From Deltaproteobacteria bacterium GWB2_55_19 (GTDB lineage Bacteria; Desulfobacterota; GWC2-55-46): 64,000 nt of DNA. The notes under the pieces were generated by a model. That model ran no database searches and was not told the DNA's origin. It saw nothing but the letters and a program-made list of their open reading frames with translations. The first letter of the stretch is position 1. Every line of letters starts with the position of its first letter. The stretch lies in assembly GCA_001797465.1 (NCBI GenBank), contig MGPQ01000010.1, positions 310,001 through 374,000 on the forward strand. The letters are read 5' to 3'. Positions 17,632 through 27,245 of the stretch are shown here, piece by piece. A program made the translations under genes and the position numbers.

Positions 17632-18758
17632 TGATGAGAAGAAAGGCATTCATAGCGGTCTTTCTGTTTTTAGTAGCCGCGCCGCTCGTAGCGTTCGTCT
17701 TCGGGTATGAGATGAAATCGACTGACAGGCGCTCGCTCGCCTCACGCCCCGCTCTCTCGATAGAGGGGCTTGAAGACAGGTCGTTCTTTTCCCTTTACGA
17801 AGGCTATTTCAACGACCACTTCCCTGTCCGCGCCGCGCTCATAAAGGCCAAGGCGATTATCGACTTCCGCGTCCTCGGTGTATCCCCGGCCCCTTCACTG
17901 CATATAGGGAAAGACGGCTGGCTGTATCTTAAAAAAGACCTCGTGGACTTTATGAAAAACTCCTGCGCGGACAAAGAGGCTATGACGAGGCTCGCGCAAG
18001 ACCTCAGAGCCCTGGAAGACGTTGTCGAGGCCTCTGGGAGGCGCTTCCTCTTTTTCGTAGCCCCGAACAAGATGACGATATACCCCGAGTACGCTGGGGT
18101 TGAGCCCTTCCCGACGTGCGGCAAATCCCGGCTCGACCTCCTCAAAGAGGCCTTCAGGGAGTTTCCGCTCAGGAATCAGATAATGGCGGACGAGCTCCTG
18201 CTTGACGCCAAAAAGTCGCGCCAGGTCTACAAGAAGAACGACTCCCACTGGTCGTACAACGGCTCGAAGCTTGTCTCCGACGAGACGCTCAAAAGGATAG
18301 CCCCTGGGCTGGTGTTGTTCCCGCCACGGATAGTCGACGGGGTTGTCGTCTACACAGGCGGAGACTTATCCGACATGACGATGACGAGGCTCACAGAGAC
18401 ATTGCAGGAGCTCAAGATCGACGGCTACCCGTACGGGACAAGGGTCGAAAAAATGCCGCCGCTCAAATACGCGGGCTGGGTGCCCTTGAAGATAACGGTT
18501 GAGGACGCTCCGCCCGAGGCGGTCCTTGTCCCGCGCGCGATATTCTTCGCGGACTCGTTCATGTACCTGCCCTTGAAGTTCATGCAGGGGGCGTTCGAGC
18601 GCATCGACGTCGTATGGTCCAAGACCATCCCGGTCCCTGAGAGGGCCGAGGAGTTGAAGGCCGCTCGCATTGTCGTCGTTGAGGCGGTTGAGCGGGATCT
18701 GGGCGAGCTTAAGATAGACGTGGAGGCTGTAAAGGAGATGCTTTCTTCCCCTCAGTGA
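17631..18758 (+). CDS. AlgX/AlgJ-like SGNH-type acetyltransferase
   Basis: This 375-residue protein has an N-terminal signal-anchor (about residues 4-24) and a periplasmic SGNH-like domain. The candidate triad is D204 and H206 in NDSHWSYNG and S309 in FADSFMY, in the order seen in AlgJ/AlgX. HIGKDGWLYLKKD near residue 88 is also typical. It would complete acetyl transfer to a glycan in the periplasm using acetyl groups delivered by the AlgI-like partner. Adjacent ATG codons at 17631 and 17634 could both serve as start. Its 3' end overlaps the convergent ABC ATPase gene by 7 nt, with no terminator between. Confidence 0.82.
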   Translation: MMRRKAFIAVFLFLVAAPLVAFVFGYEMKSTDRRSLASRPALSIEGLEDRSFFSLYEGYFNDHFPVRAALIKAKAIIDFRVLGVSPAPSLHIGKDGWLYLKKDLVDFMKNSCADKEAMTRLAQDLRALEDVVEASGRRFLFFVAPNKMTIYPEYAGVEPFPTCGKSRLDLLKEAFREFPLRNQIMADELLLDAKKSRQVYKKNDSHWSYNGSKLVSDETLKRIAPGLVLFPPRIVDGVVVYTGGDLSDMTMTRLTETLQELKIDGYPYGTRVEKMPPLKYAGWVPLKITVEDAPPEAVLVPRAIFFADSFMYLPLKFMQGAFERIDVVWSKTIPVPERAEELKAARIVVVEAVERDLGELKIDVEAVKEMLSSPQ

Positions 18759-20629
18759 TCGCCGGGCAGTCTCCAGGCCGAAAGAAGCGAGGCGTCTATC
18801 TTCGGCACTGCCTCAAGCAGGCGCTTGGTGTATGCGTCTTTCGGGTTCGAGAAGATCTCCTCGGTCGGCCCTTGCTCGACGATACGCCCCTCGTACATGA
18901 CCGCGACCTCGTCCGCTATGTACTCGACGACGCCAAGGTCGTGCGTTATGAAGAGGAAAGATAGGCCGAAGTCCCTCTGTATGGATTTCAGGAGGTTAAG
19001 TATCTGCGCTTGAACGGATACGTCGAGGGCGCTCACGGCCTCGTCGCATACGATGAACTCCGGGTCCACGGCAAGCGCCCGCGCTATCCCTACCCTCTGT
19101 CTCTGCCCGCCCGAGAACTCGTGAGGGTATCGTAACATCGCCTCAGGGCCCAAGCCTACTCTATCGAGCGTCCGGGCTATCTTTTCTTCACGCGCCTTTT
19201 TAGCGAGCCCAGGGTTCAAGGCCTTTATCCCTTCCTCTATGGTCTCTTTTACCGTAAGCCTCGGGTTGAGGGAGGAGTACGGGTCCTGGAATATTATCTG
19301 CATCCGGGACCTGAAGGGCTTGAGTCCCTTTTCCGAGAGTGTTGTCAGGTCGGCGCCCTTGAATATAATACGCCCCTCTGTCGGCCTTATGAGCTGGATG
19401 ATGGATTTGCCCGCCGTCGTCTTGCCGCACCCGGACTCGCCGACGAGGGCGAGTGTCGAGCCCTTTTTAACGGTAAGGTCTATGCCGTCCACGGCCTTGA
19501 GATGGCCCGCGACCCTCTTAAACAACCCCTTCCTTATCGGGTAATGGGTCTTGAGGCCCTTTACCTCAAGGAGCGCCTCCCTCTCCCCATGAGGGACGAT
19601 CAGAGGCGGCAATGCGTCAGGCTCATGTCTTAGAGGCCTTGAATACGGCCCTGACATGAACTCCGCGTCATGGAGGTGGCAGGCGACAGAATGACCGCCC
19701 ACCCGTTCGACGAGAGGCGGCTCAATTACAGCGCACCCTTCCATCTCCCGCGGGCATCTCCCTGAAAAACGGCAACCAACGGGGTAAGAGGTCGCCGAAG
19801 GCACAACGCCGGGGATGGTGTCGAGCTTAAGCCCTCTTTTTTCCTGCCCCGGTATGGAGCGGAGCAACTTAACCGTGTACGGGTGCATGGGATTTCTAAA
19901 GAGCGTCTTCGCGGGTGCGAGCTCGACGATCTTACCCGCGTACATGACGCCTACGGTCTCGGCGTGGGTGTAGACGAGCGCCATGTTGTGGGTAATGAGC
20001 AGGACCGCCGTAGACGTCTCGCGTTTTAGCTCGTCGATAAGGTCTATTATCTGCGCCTGAATAGTGACGTCGAGCGCGGTCGTAGGCTCGTCCGCGATCA
20101 AGAGATCCGGCCTGCATGACAGGGCTATGGCTATCATCACCCTCTGCCTCATGCCGCCGGACAACGAGTGCGGGTATGCAAAAAGGAGGGCGGCCGGGTC
20201 AGGGAGCCTTACCCTTCCGAGCATCTCGATTGCGGCCTCTCTCGCCTCTTTTCGCGTCTTGCCCTGATGGAGCGTTATAGCCTCTATTATCTGCTCGCCA
20301 ATCGTCAGGACCGGGTTTAAAGAGGTCATCGGCTCCTGGAATATCATCGAGATATTGTTGCCGCGTATCCCCCTCTTTTCGCGCTCCGTAAGGCCCGTTA
20401 TGTCACGCCCGTTAAGGAGCACTCTTCCGCCGGCGATGTAGCCGGCGGGCTCAGGCACGAGCTGGATGACGGAGAGCGCTGTCATGGATTTTCCGCACCC
20501 GGACTCTCCTACAAGCGCGAAGGTCCCGCCTTTGGGGATGGAGAAAGAGACCCCGTCAACGGCCTTTGCGACCCCGCGCGGGGTCTTGAAGTAGGTCTTC
20601 AGGTCTTTTATTTCAAGGACTGGGGTCAA
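18752..20629 (-). CDS. Fused double-ATPase of a peptide/nickel-type ABC importer
   Basis: About 625 residues contain two complete Opp/Dpp-type ATPase domains in tandem (YejF/GsiA architecture). Walker A motifs are GESGCGKS near residue 41 and GESGCGKT near residue 395. ABC signatures are LSGGMRQR and FSGGQRQR, and Walker B segments are LLIADEPTTALDV and FIVCDEAVSALDV. The first half ends in the Opp-type cysteine region (GCRFSGRCP...C). A TTG at 20629 preceded by AGAGAG is preferred; the longer open frame to 20728 reads through an inverted repeat. It powers the permeases encoded upstream on the same strand. Confidence 0.92.
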   Translation of the reverse strand: MTPVLEIKDLKTYFKTPRGVAKAVDGVSFSIPKGGTFALVGESGCGKSMTALSVIQLVPEPAGYIAGGRVLLNGRDITGLTEREKRGIRGNNISMIFQEPMTSLNPVLTIGEQIIEAITLHQGKTRKEAREAAIEMLGRVRLPDPAALLFAYPHSLSGGMRQRVMIAIALSCRPDLLIADEPTTALDVTIQAQIIDLIDELKRETSTAVLLITHNMALVYTHAETVGVMYAGKIVELAPAKTLFRNPMHPYTVKLLRSIPGQEKRGLKLDTIPGVVPSATSYPVGCRFSGRCPREMEGCAVIEPPLVERVGGHSVACHLHDAEFMSGPYSRPLRHEPDALPPLIVPHGEREALLEVKGLKTHYPIRKGLFKRVAGHLKAVDGIDLTVKKGSTLALVGESGCGKTTAGKSIIQLIRPTEGRIIFKGADLTTLSEKGLKPFRSRMQIIFQDPYSSLNPRLTVKETIEEGIKALNPGLAKKAREEKIARTLDRVGLGPEAMLRYPHEFSGGQRQRVGIARALAVDPEFIVCDEAVSALDVSVQAQILNLLKSIQRDFGLSFLFITHDLGVVEYIADEVAVMYEGRIVEQGPTEEIFSNPKDAYTKRLLEAVPKIDASLLSAWRLPGDH

Positions 20630-20695
20630 TTTATTCTCTCTTAGGGTCTGATAATTCGCGGCTTGTCGCGTCTTTAATCCCTGCCGGCGAGGGCT

Positions 20696-20726
20696 GTCAT
20701 TCCCGCTTAAAGACATCGGGAATGAC
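20696..20726. repeat. Short perfect inverted repeat (GTCATTCCCG type)
   Basis: GTCATTCCCG at 20696-20705 is mirrored by CGGGAATGAC at 20717-20726 with an 11-nt loop. It lies in the gap between the permease stop and the ATPase start, inside the operon. This sequence type is common as a dispersed bacterial palindrome. It could form an mRNA hairpin that tunes expression between permease and ATPase; that is inference. Confidence 0.6.
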
Positions 20727-20764
20727 AAATATTCTCTCTTTGCCCTGTAAAAGAAGGGAGATGA

Positions 20765-21937
20765 CTATTTATACCTGAGCCTCGGGTCGAGCGCGTCCCG
20801 AACAGCGTCGCCGAAAATATTCGCCGGGAGGACAAGCGCGAACATGGCGGCAAAGGCGGCCAAAAGGTTCCACCAGACGACGGGCTCCCTGGACAACTCA
20901 AGCCGGGCCGTGTTTATCATGTTCCCCCAGCTACCCGTCTCCGGGCCGACGCCTATGCCTATGTAGCTCAATATCGCCTCCGCCAGCACAAGCCCGCTGA
21001 ACTGCAGGACGAACGTTATAAGGACGAGATGCATGACGTTCGGCACGATGTGCCTGTATATGATGCCGAGTTTCCCTGCCCCGAAGGCCTTTGAGGCCTG
21101 CACGTACTCAAGTTCTCTCAGTTTTAGCGTCTCGCCCCTGATGAGCCTGCAGAGGTCTGTCCACGACGTTATGCCGAGTATGAGGCAGAGCCAGAATAAT
21201 CTATCGTTCAAGACAAAGGCCCGCCAGACGACGTGGACCTCTGAGACGAGCCCGCCCTGGTAGCCGCTCGAACCGAAGAGCAACATGAAGGCTACGATGA
21301 GCAATACGCCGGGGATGGACGATAGAGTCGTATATATGTACTGGACGATATCGTCGATCGCCCCGCCGTAGAACCCGGCTATGACGCCGAAGAATATGGC
21401 GAATGGGATGATGACGAGTGTCGTGCCGGCGCCGATGACGACGCCTGTCCGGACTCCTTTCAACGCGATAAACAGGACGTCGTTACCCACCCTGTCGGTC
21501 CCGAGCCAGTGGGTACGCGGGTATTTAAGGGGCGGGTAGCCGCGGACGATCCCCCCGGAGGCCCCCTCCATCGATTCCTTCGCGTATGAATGAGAGGCAA
21601 AAGGCGCGGAATAGGTCTTTTCTGTACGGGTCCTTATGCCGGATAAAGCCCTGTCAAGGAGGCTCAACGCCTCGGGGCTGTATATGACGGAGCCGCCCTC
21701 GGAGAGCGCCTCTTTTCCGTCGTCGCCAACGACGGCGTCCCTGTAACGGACGCTGTCAAGGAGGGCGACGGCCACGTAGAATGCGAGGAACGCCATGCAG
21801 ACCATGGCGAGCCTGTTCTTGACGAGCTCCCGCCTTACGGCTTGTAAGGAGCCGTCCTTCTGTGAGGCGATTATGAAATAAACTATCGCCCCGACGAGGA
21901 AAAAGATTATGAGGTCAGTTGCAAGAATTACGGGCAT
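20765..21937 (-). CDS. ABC importer permease, DppC/YejE type
   Basis: This 390-residue protein has an N-terminal membrane helix, a segment of about 110 residues that is likely periplasmic, then the binding-protein-dependent permease core. The core includes LGTDRVGNDVLF near residue 145 and the EAA-type loop LRELEYVQASKAFGAGKLGIIYRHIVPN near residue 270. The C-terminus NIFGDAVRDALDPRLR is typical of DppC/OppC. It pairs with the DppB-type permease encoded upstream. Confidence 0.9.
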   Translation of the reverse strand: MPVILATDLIIFFLVGAIVYFIIASQKDGSLQAVRRELVKNRLAMVCMAFLAFYVAVALLDSVRYRDAVVGDDGKEALSEGGSVIYSPEALSLLDRALSGIRTRTEKTYSAPFASHSYAKESMEGASGGIVRGYPPLKYPRTHWLGTDRVGNDVLFIALKGVRTGVVIGAGTTLVIIPFAIFFGVIAGFYGGAIDDIVQYIYTTLSSIPGVLLIVAFMLLFGSSGYQGGLVSEVHVVWRAFVLNDRLFWLCLILGITSWTDLCRLIRGETLKLRELEYVQASKAFGAGKLGIIYRHIVPNVMHLVLITFVLQFSGLVLAEAILSYIGIGVGPETGSWGNMINTARLELSREPVVWWNLLAAFAAMFALVLPANIFGDAVRDALDPRLRYK

Positions 21938-21975
21938 TGTTTTGTCTTGTTCGTACCTTCCGGGGCTCGCTCATA

Positions 21976-22028
21976 GGACTTCCTCCATTAAGGTCGCTTC
22001 ACCCTATGCCGTGGAATTTTTTAAAAAC
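21976..22028. repeat. Dispersed repeat, copy A
   Basis: This stretch of about 53 nt matches 29090-29139 over its whole length at roughly 80-85%. Shared blocks include CTTCCTCC, TTAAGGTCG, TTCACCC and ATGCC, then ATTTTT and AAAAAC. It fills the gap between the two permease genes. No function is known. Confidence 0.55.
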
Positions 22029-22030
22029 GC

Positions 22031-23011
22031 CTACTCAAACCTTACCCTTGGGTCCACGAGCGTGTAGCTGATGTCCGTCAGTATCAGTCCGATTATGTAG
22101 AGTATCGACCCCAGGTATACCATCGACCTTACTATGGCGAAGTCCTGGGCCTGTATCGCGTCTATCGTGAAGCTCCCGAGGCCGGGTATGGCGAAGAACC
22201 TCTCCATTATTAGCGAGCCGTAGAAGAGGAACGGTATCGAGACGACGACGTTCGTGAGTATCGGTATCATCGCGTTCTTAAGCGCGTGTTTGAAGAGGAC
22301 CGCGCCTTCGCCGAGGCCCTTTGCGCGGGCGGTCCGCACGTAGTCCCTGTTTATCTCCTCAAGGAAGACGGTCCGGTAGAAGCGGACGCCGACGCCCAAA
22401 GAGCTCAAGACGCCGATGACGACCGGGAGGACGAGAAATTTTATCGAGTCTATCCCGGTATCGAAGCCGGAGATGGGAAAGAGCTTCAGGACCTTTCCGA
22501 GGAGGTACTGCCCGCCTATGATGTAGAAGAGCGTGGAGACCGACATAAGGACGACGGCGAGCACCACGCCCCAGATGTCGAGGTACGTGCCCCTGTAGTA
22601 CGCGAGCATCATCGCGAGGAAGAGGTCGAGTACGAGAGCGCAGGTGAAGATCGGGAGGCTTATGGCGAGCGAGGGGAACATGCGCGTTTTAATCTCTCCC
22701 CCTATGTCGATGTTGTTCCTGTCGGACCTGCCGAAATCCAACCAGAGGAGCGGCAGCGACTTCCTGAAGAAGATCGTCTCCGATATCTTTGCCGCGCCTT
22801 CTTCGGCGCCGTTAAAGAATACGGGGAGGTTGTATCCGTGGTCCCGTTTCCAGTTCTCGACCTGCGTCGCGGTGACGTTCTTCTCGCCGAGTATCTTCCT
22901 CGCCATGTCGTCGGGCGTGTTCACGTAGAAGAAGAGCACGGCGGTCAGGAGGTTCACGCCTATGACTATCGGTATGGCGTAGAGTATGCGCCTTATTATG
23001 TAAGTGAGCAT
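22031..23011 (-). CDS. ABC importer permease, DppB type
   Basis: This 326-residue permease begins MLTYIIRRILYAIPIVIGVNLLTAVLFF, the DppB/OppB N-terminal helix, and has the EAA loop INRDYVRTARAKGLGEGAVLFKHALKNAMIPI near residue 215. It ends in LTDISYTLVDPRVRF. It forms the channel with the DppC-type partner. The start follows the substrate-binding-protein stop by 4 nt, so translational coupling is likely. Confidence 0.93.
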   Translation of the reverse strand: MLTYIIRRILYAIPIVIGVNLLTAVLFFYVNTPDDMARKILGEKNVTATQVENWKRDHGYNLPVFFNGAEEGAAKISETIFFRKSLPLLWLDFGRSDRNNIDIGGEIKTRMFPSLAISLPIFTCALVLDLFLAMMLAYYRGTYLDIWGVVLAVVLMSVSTLFYIIGGQYLLGKVLKLFPISGFDTGIDSIKFLVLPVVIGVLSSLGVGVRFYRTVFLEEINRDYVRTARAKGLGEGAVLFKHALKNAMIPILTNVVVSIPFLFYGSLIMERFFAIPGLGSFTIDAIQAQDFAIVRSMVYLGSILYIIGLILTDISYTLVDPRVRFE

Positions 23012-23015
23012 ATTA

Positions 23016-25268
23016 TTATCTCTTGGCGCGCCCGAGTTTTTTCCGGACGCTTATGACGGCCGGTATGGAGCCGAGGATGAGGAGCGCGGCTATTATGGCC
23101 AGAGGCCACAGATTAGGCGAGTTCCACTCGCCACGGAGTTTTCTTCTGATTTCCGGATCGATTCTAACGTACTTGATCGTATTGTTCGCCATCGAGTTCG
23201 GCTTTACGTTCGACATCCATCTGTGGTAGAGCCCGAAGGCGACGGGGTGGTGGCCCCATACCCAGGGGGAGTCCTTTTGGGCGATTGCGAGCATCTCGTT
23301 TATGACTTTCTCTCTCGCCGGAGAGCTGTCCATGTTCTCCATGACCTTAAAGAGCCTGTCGAACTCCGGGTTCGAGTAGTTCGAGACGTTCTCGCCCTGG
23401 TGCCTCACCTTGCTGTTCGAGCCGATGAGGAGAAAGAGGAAGTTCTCGGGGTCCGGGTAGTCGGCGTTCCAGCCCCAGGAGAATATCTGGAAGTTCCCCT
23501 TGAGCATCTTCTCCTGGAACCTGTTGTAGTCGGTCGTCCTGTTCTCGAGCTGTATGCCTAAGAGCCTCATGCGCTTGATGTACCAGTTTATCATGGGTGT
23601 GGAGTCCGCGCCTGTCCACGGGTTGTCGAAGGTGACGACGAGCGGGCGTCCGTTTTTATCTCTCCCGTTCGGGTACCCGGCCTCTGCCATGAGTTTCCGC
23701 GCGTACTCGAGGGACTTTCTAACGGGCCTGTTTTTGGAAGAGTCCCAGTCGTAGACATAGGGGTTTATCCCGTCCCTGCCCTCTGAGTGGCCGAATATGC
23801 CGGGCGGTATCGGCGACATCGCGGGGACGCCCCTGCCGTTATTGAATATCTCTATGTACTCCTCGAAATCAAGGGCTATGGAGACCGCTTGCCTGAGTTT
23901 CTGCCTTTCAGGCGAGTACCCGCCGATCGCGTCGTCGTCCATGTTGAAGCCGGTGTAATATATGGAGGGCCTGACGGATGTCTGGAGCGTTATGCCTCTT
24001 TCCTTCATGGCGTCCGTTAGCTCGGCCTCCCCGGCTGAGGAGAAGGATACCGCCTGGTCGAAGCTGTCGGATGTTATCCCGGAGTTGTCGTAATAGCCCT
24101 GAAGGAACTTGTTCCAGCGCGGGATTACCTCCTGTTCGAGCTTGAATACGAGTTTCTCCGCAAAGGGCAGGCGGCCTCCGCCGTCTTTGAGGAGCCCCTT
24201 ATCCGCGTCGCCGTCCTCGCCCGCCTTTGGGTACTCCTCGTAATGGAAGTTGGGGTTCCGGGAGAGGATTATCTCCATGTTCGGGTTGAAGGTCTCCATC
24301 ATGTAGGGGCCGGTCCCCACCGGGAAACGGTCGATAGTGATATTCTTTTTCGCAAGCAGGCCCTGTTTGTAGAATAGGCGGGCCTCCTCGGGCACAGGAG
24401 AGAAGAACGGCATGGCGAGCCAGTAGACGAACTGCGGGTATTTTGTCTTCAGTATGATCCTGAAGGTGTGATCGTCGACGCGCTCGACCCCGGGTAGAGT
24501 GTGCTTTTGATAGTCGAGTATGATAGGGTTTTCTTTTTCGTCCGCCTCCTGGTTGTAGGAGACCCCGGCCTTTGCCCTCCGCTCCTTTCTTATCCCATCG
24601 AGATCGCCTCTCAATGCCTCCGAATATTCCCTGAGGCCGAGTATGTACTTTTCGAATATCGGCAGGACCGGGCTTTCTATCTCCGGGTCGGCAAGGCGCA
24701 TTATTTCAAGTATGTAGTCGTCGGACTTAAGCTCCCGAGTCCCCTTGACCTTGAAGCCGTTCACTCCATCAATGCCTTTAAGGTCCGTTGGCGTGAGGTT
24801 CATGTAGAGCGGAGAGCCATCCGGCCCTTTGGCAAAGGCCGGGTGGTCCTGGTAAAGGACGCCCTTCCTGACCTTTATTTCGTATACGGCCTTGGCGACT
24901 TTCCCCGGCGCAGAGTCAGGGGTGAGCCTTTTGCCGTTTTTGTCGTAGTAAATAGGCGAGGGGACCTCCTCGATGGTCGTGGGGATGAGCTCGTAGGGGC
25001 GCTTGAGGTAATGGTATTGCAGAGGGGGTTCGTAGATCTGAGCGAGGAAGTCGTATTCTTCGGAGGAGTACGCGCGCGCCGGGTCGAGGTGCTTGGGAGG
25101 CTCAAAAAAAGTGGAATAAAACGTGTTAGCGCCCGCCTCTGAGGCCCTGTACGGGTCGTTGGGCGTACAACCGCCTGAAAAAAGGACCAGGAAGATACCA
25201 AGTAAGACCCCTCCCAAAGGCACCGACGGGCTCTTTATTATCGTCCCTCCTCCAGCGTATTTCCTCAA
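23016..25268 (-). CDS. Peptide/nickel-type ABC substrate-binding protein, membrane-tethered
   Basis: About 750 residues of the SBP_bac_5 family, longer than the usual 500-600. It has an N-terminal signal ending in the lipobox-like LFSGGC, family blocks FFEPPKHLDPARAY, VGTGPYMMETFNPN, LRQAVSIALDFEEYI and WGWNADYPDPENFLFL, and a C-terminal hydrophobic helix (LWPLAIIAALLILGSIPAV) with a basic tail. It captures a peptide-like ligand outside the inner membrane for the permeases encoded downstream. The start is uncertain: the frame is open to a TTG at 25316, I list TTG 25268, and a GGAGGAGGG at 25245-25253 points instead to non-standard ATA codons near 25238. Confidence 0.85.
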   Translation of the reverse strand: MRKYAGGGTIIKSPSVPLGGVLLGIFLVLFSGGCTPNDPYRASEAGANTFYSTFFEPPKHLDPARAYSSEEYDFLAQIYEPPLQYHYLKRPYELIPTTIEEVPSPIYYDKNGKRLTPDSAPGKVAKAVYEIKVRKGVLYQDHPAFAKGPDGSPLYMNLTPTDLKGIDGVNGFKVKGTRELKSDDYILEIMRLADPEIESPVLPIFEKYILGLREYSEALRGDLDGIRKERRAKAGVSYNQEADEKENPIILDYQKHTLPGVERVDDHTFRIILKTKYPQFVYWLAMPFFSPVPEEARLFYKQGLLAKKNITIDRFPVGTGPYMMETFNPNMEIILSRNPNFHYEEYPKAGEDGDADKGLLKDGGGRLPFAEKLVFKLEQEVIPRWNKFLQGYYDNSGITSDSFDQAVSFSSAGEAELTDAMKERGITLQTSVRPSIYYTGFNMDDDAIGGYSPERQKLRQAVSIALDFEEYIEIFNNGRGVPAMSPIPPGIFGHSEGRDGINPYVYDWDSSKNRPVRKSLEYARKLMAEAGYPNGRDKNGRPLVVTFDNPWTGADSTPMINWYIKRMRLLGIQLENRTTDYNRFQEKMLKGNFQIFSWGWNADYPDPENFLFLLIGSNSKVRHQGENVSNYSNPEFDRLFKVMENMDSSPAREKVINEMLAIAQKDSPWVWGHHPVAFGLYHRWMSNVKPNSMANNTIKYVRIDPEIRRKLRGEWNSPNLWPLAIIAALLILGSIPAVISVRKKLGRAKR

Positions 25269-25414
25269 GGAATTCAGCAAGGTGACTAAGATTACAGAGC
25301 GGTAATTATATATCAAATATATTCTGATTAAAAGGTTTAAATCGGCGTCTGCCCTTCGAGGCCCCTTTGCCCGAAGAAGCCGTTATTAAACCGGCATTTG
25401 ACGGTGCTTGACTT

Positions 25415-25442
25415 TTGATGTAGAGTTATGTTAGGCTATAAT
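25415..25442 (+). promoter_or_regulatory. Sigma-70 promoter candidate for rpoD
   Basis: TTGATG at 25415-25420 and a consensus TATAAT at 25437-25442 are separated by 16 nt. The predicted transcript start near 25449 lies downstream of the first in-frame ATG (25428), which supports ATG 25488 as the true rpoD start. Confidence 0.6.
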
Positions 25443-25487
25443 GCTTTACTGTCCTTGATAAGCCAATCCTATTCCCCGAGGCGGGCC

Positions 25488-27014
<1,527 letters not shown>

Positions 27015-27101
27015 GGGCGTGTTTCGGGGTCTGTCTGATGCGGGCCGTCAGACGCCGCAAAGAGACGCAAGTCAGGGTTCGACAATCAGATATACATCGG
27101 G

Positions 27102-27139
27102 AAAGGGACACCTTGGGGCATAAGGTGTCCCTTTTTTTT
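27102..27139 (+). terminator. Intrinsic terminator of rpoD
   Basis: A 13-bp stem (AAAGGGACACCTT at 27102-27114 with its complement at 27122-27134) and 7-nt loop end in an uninterrupted run of eight T. It lies about 90 nt after the rpoD stop. Confidence 0.9.
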
Positions 27140-27245
27140 GTTTTAAGATAGAATGGTTATTGGAATCCATTATCCCGTATAGCGATGGGCGTCCGTTGGA
27201 ACCGCGGGCGAAATTAACGCCGGAGACGATTGAAGGGGCGGAAAG

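Noticed and set aside
22286-23056. Plus-strand ORF opposite the DppB-type permease
   Set aside because: The composition is charged and family-free, entirely antisense to a conserved permease.
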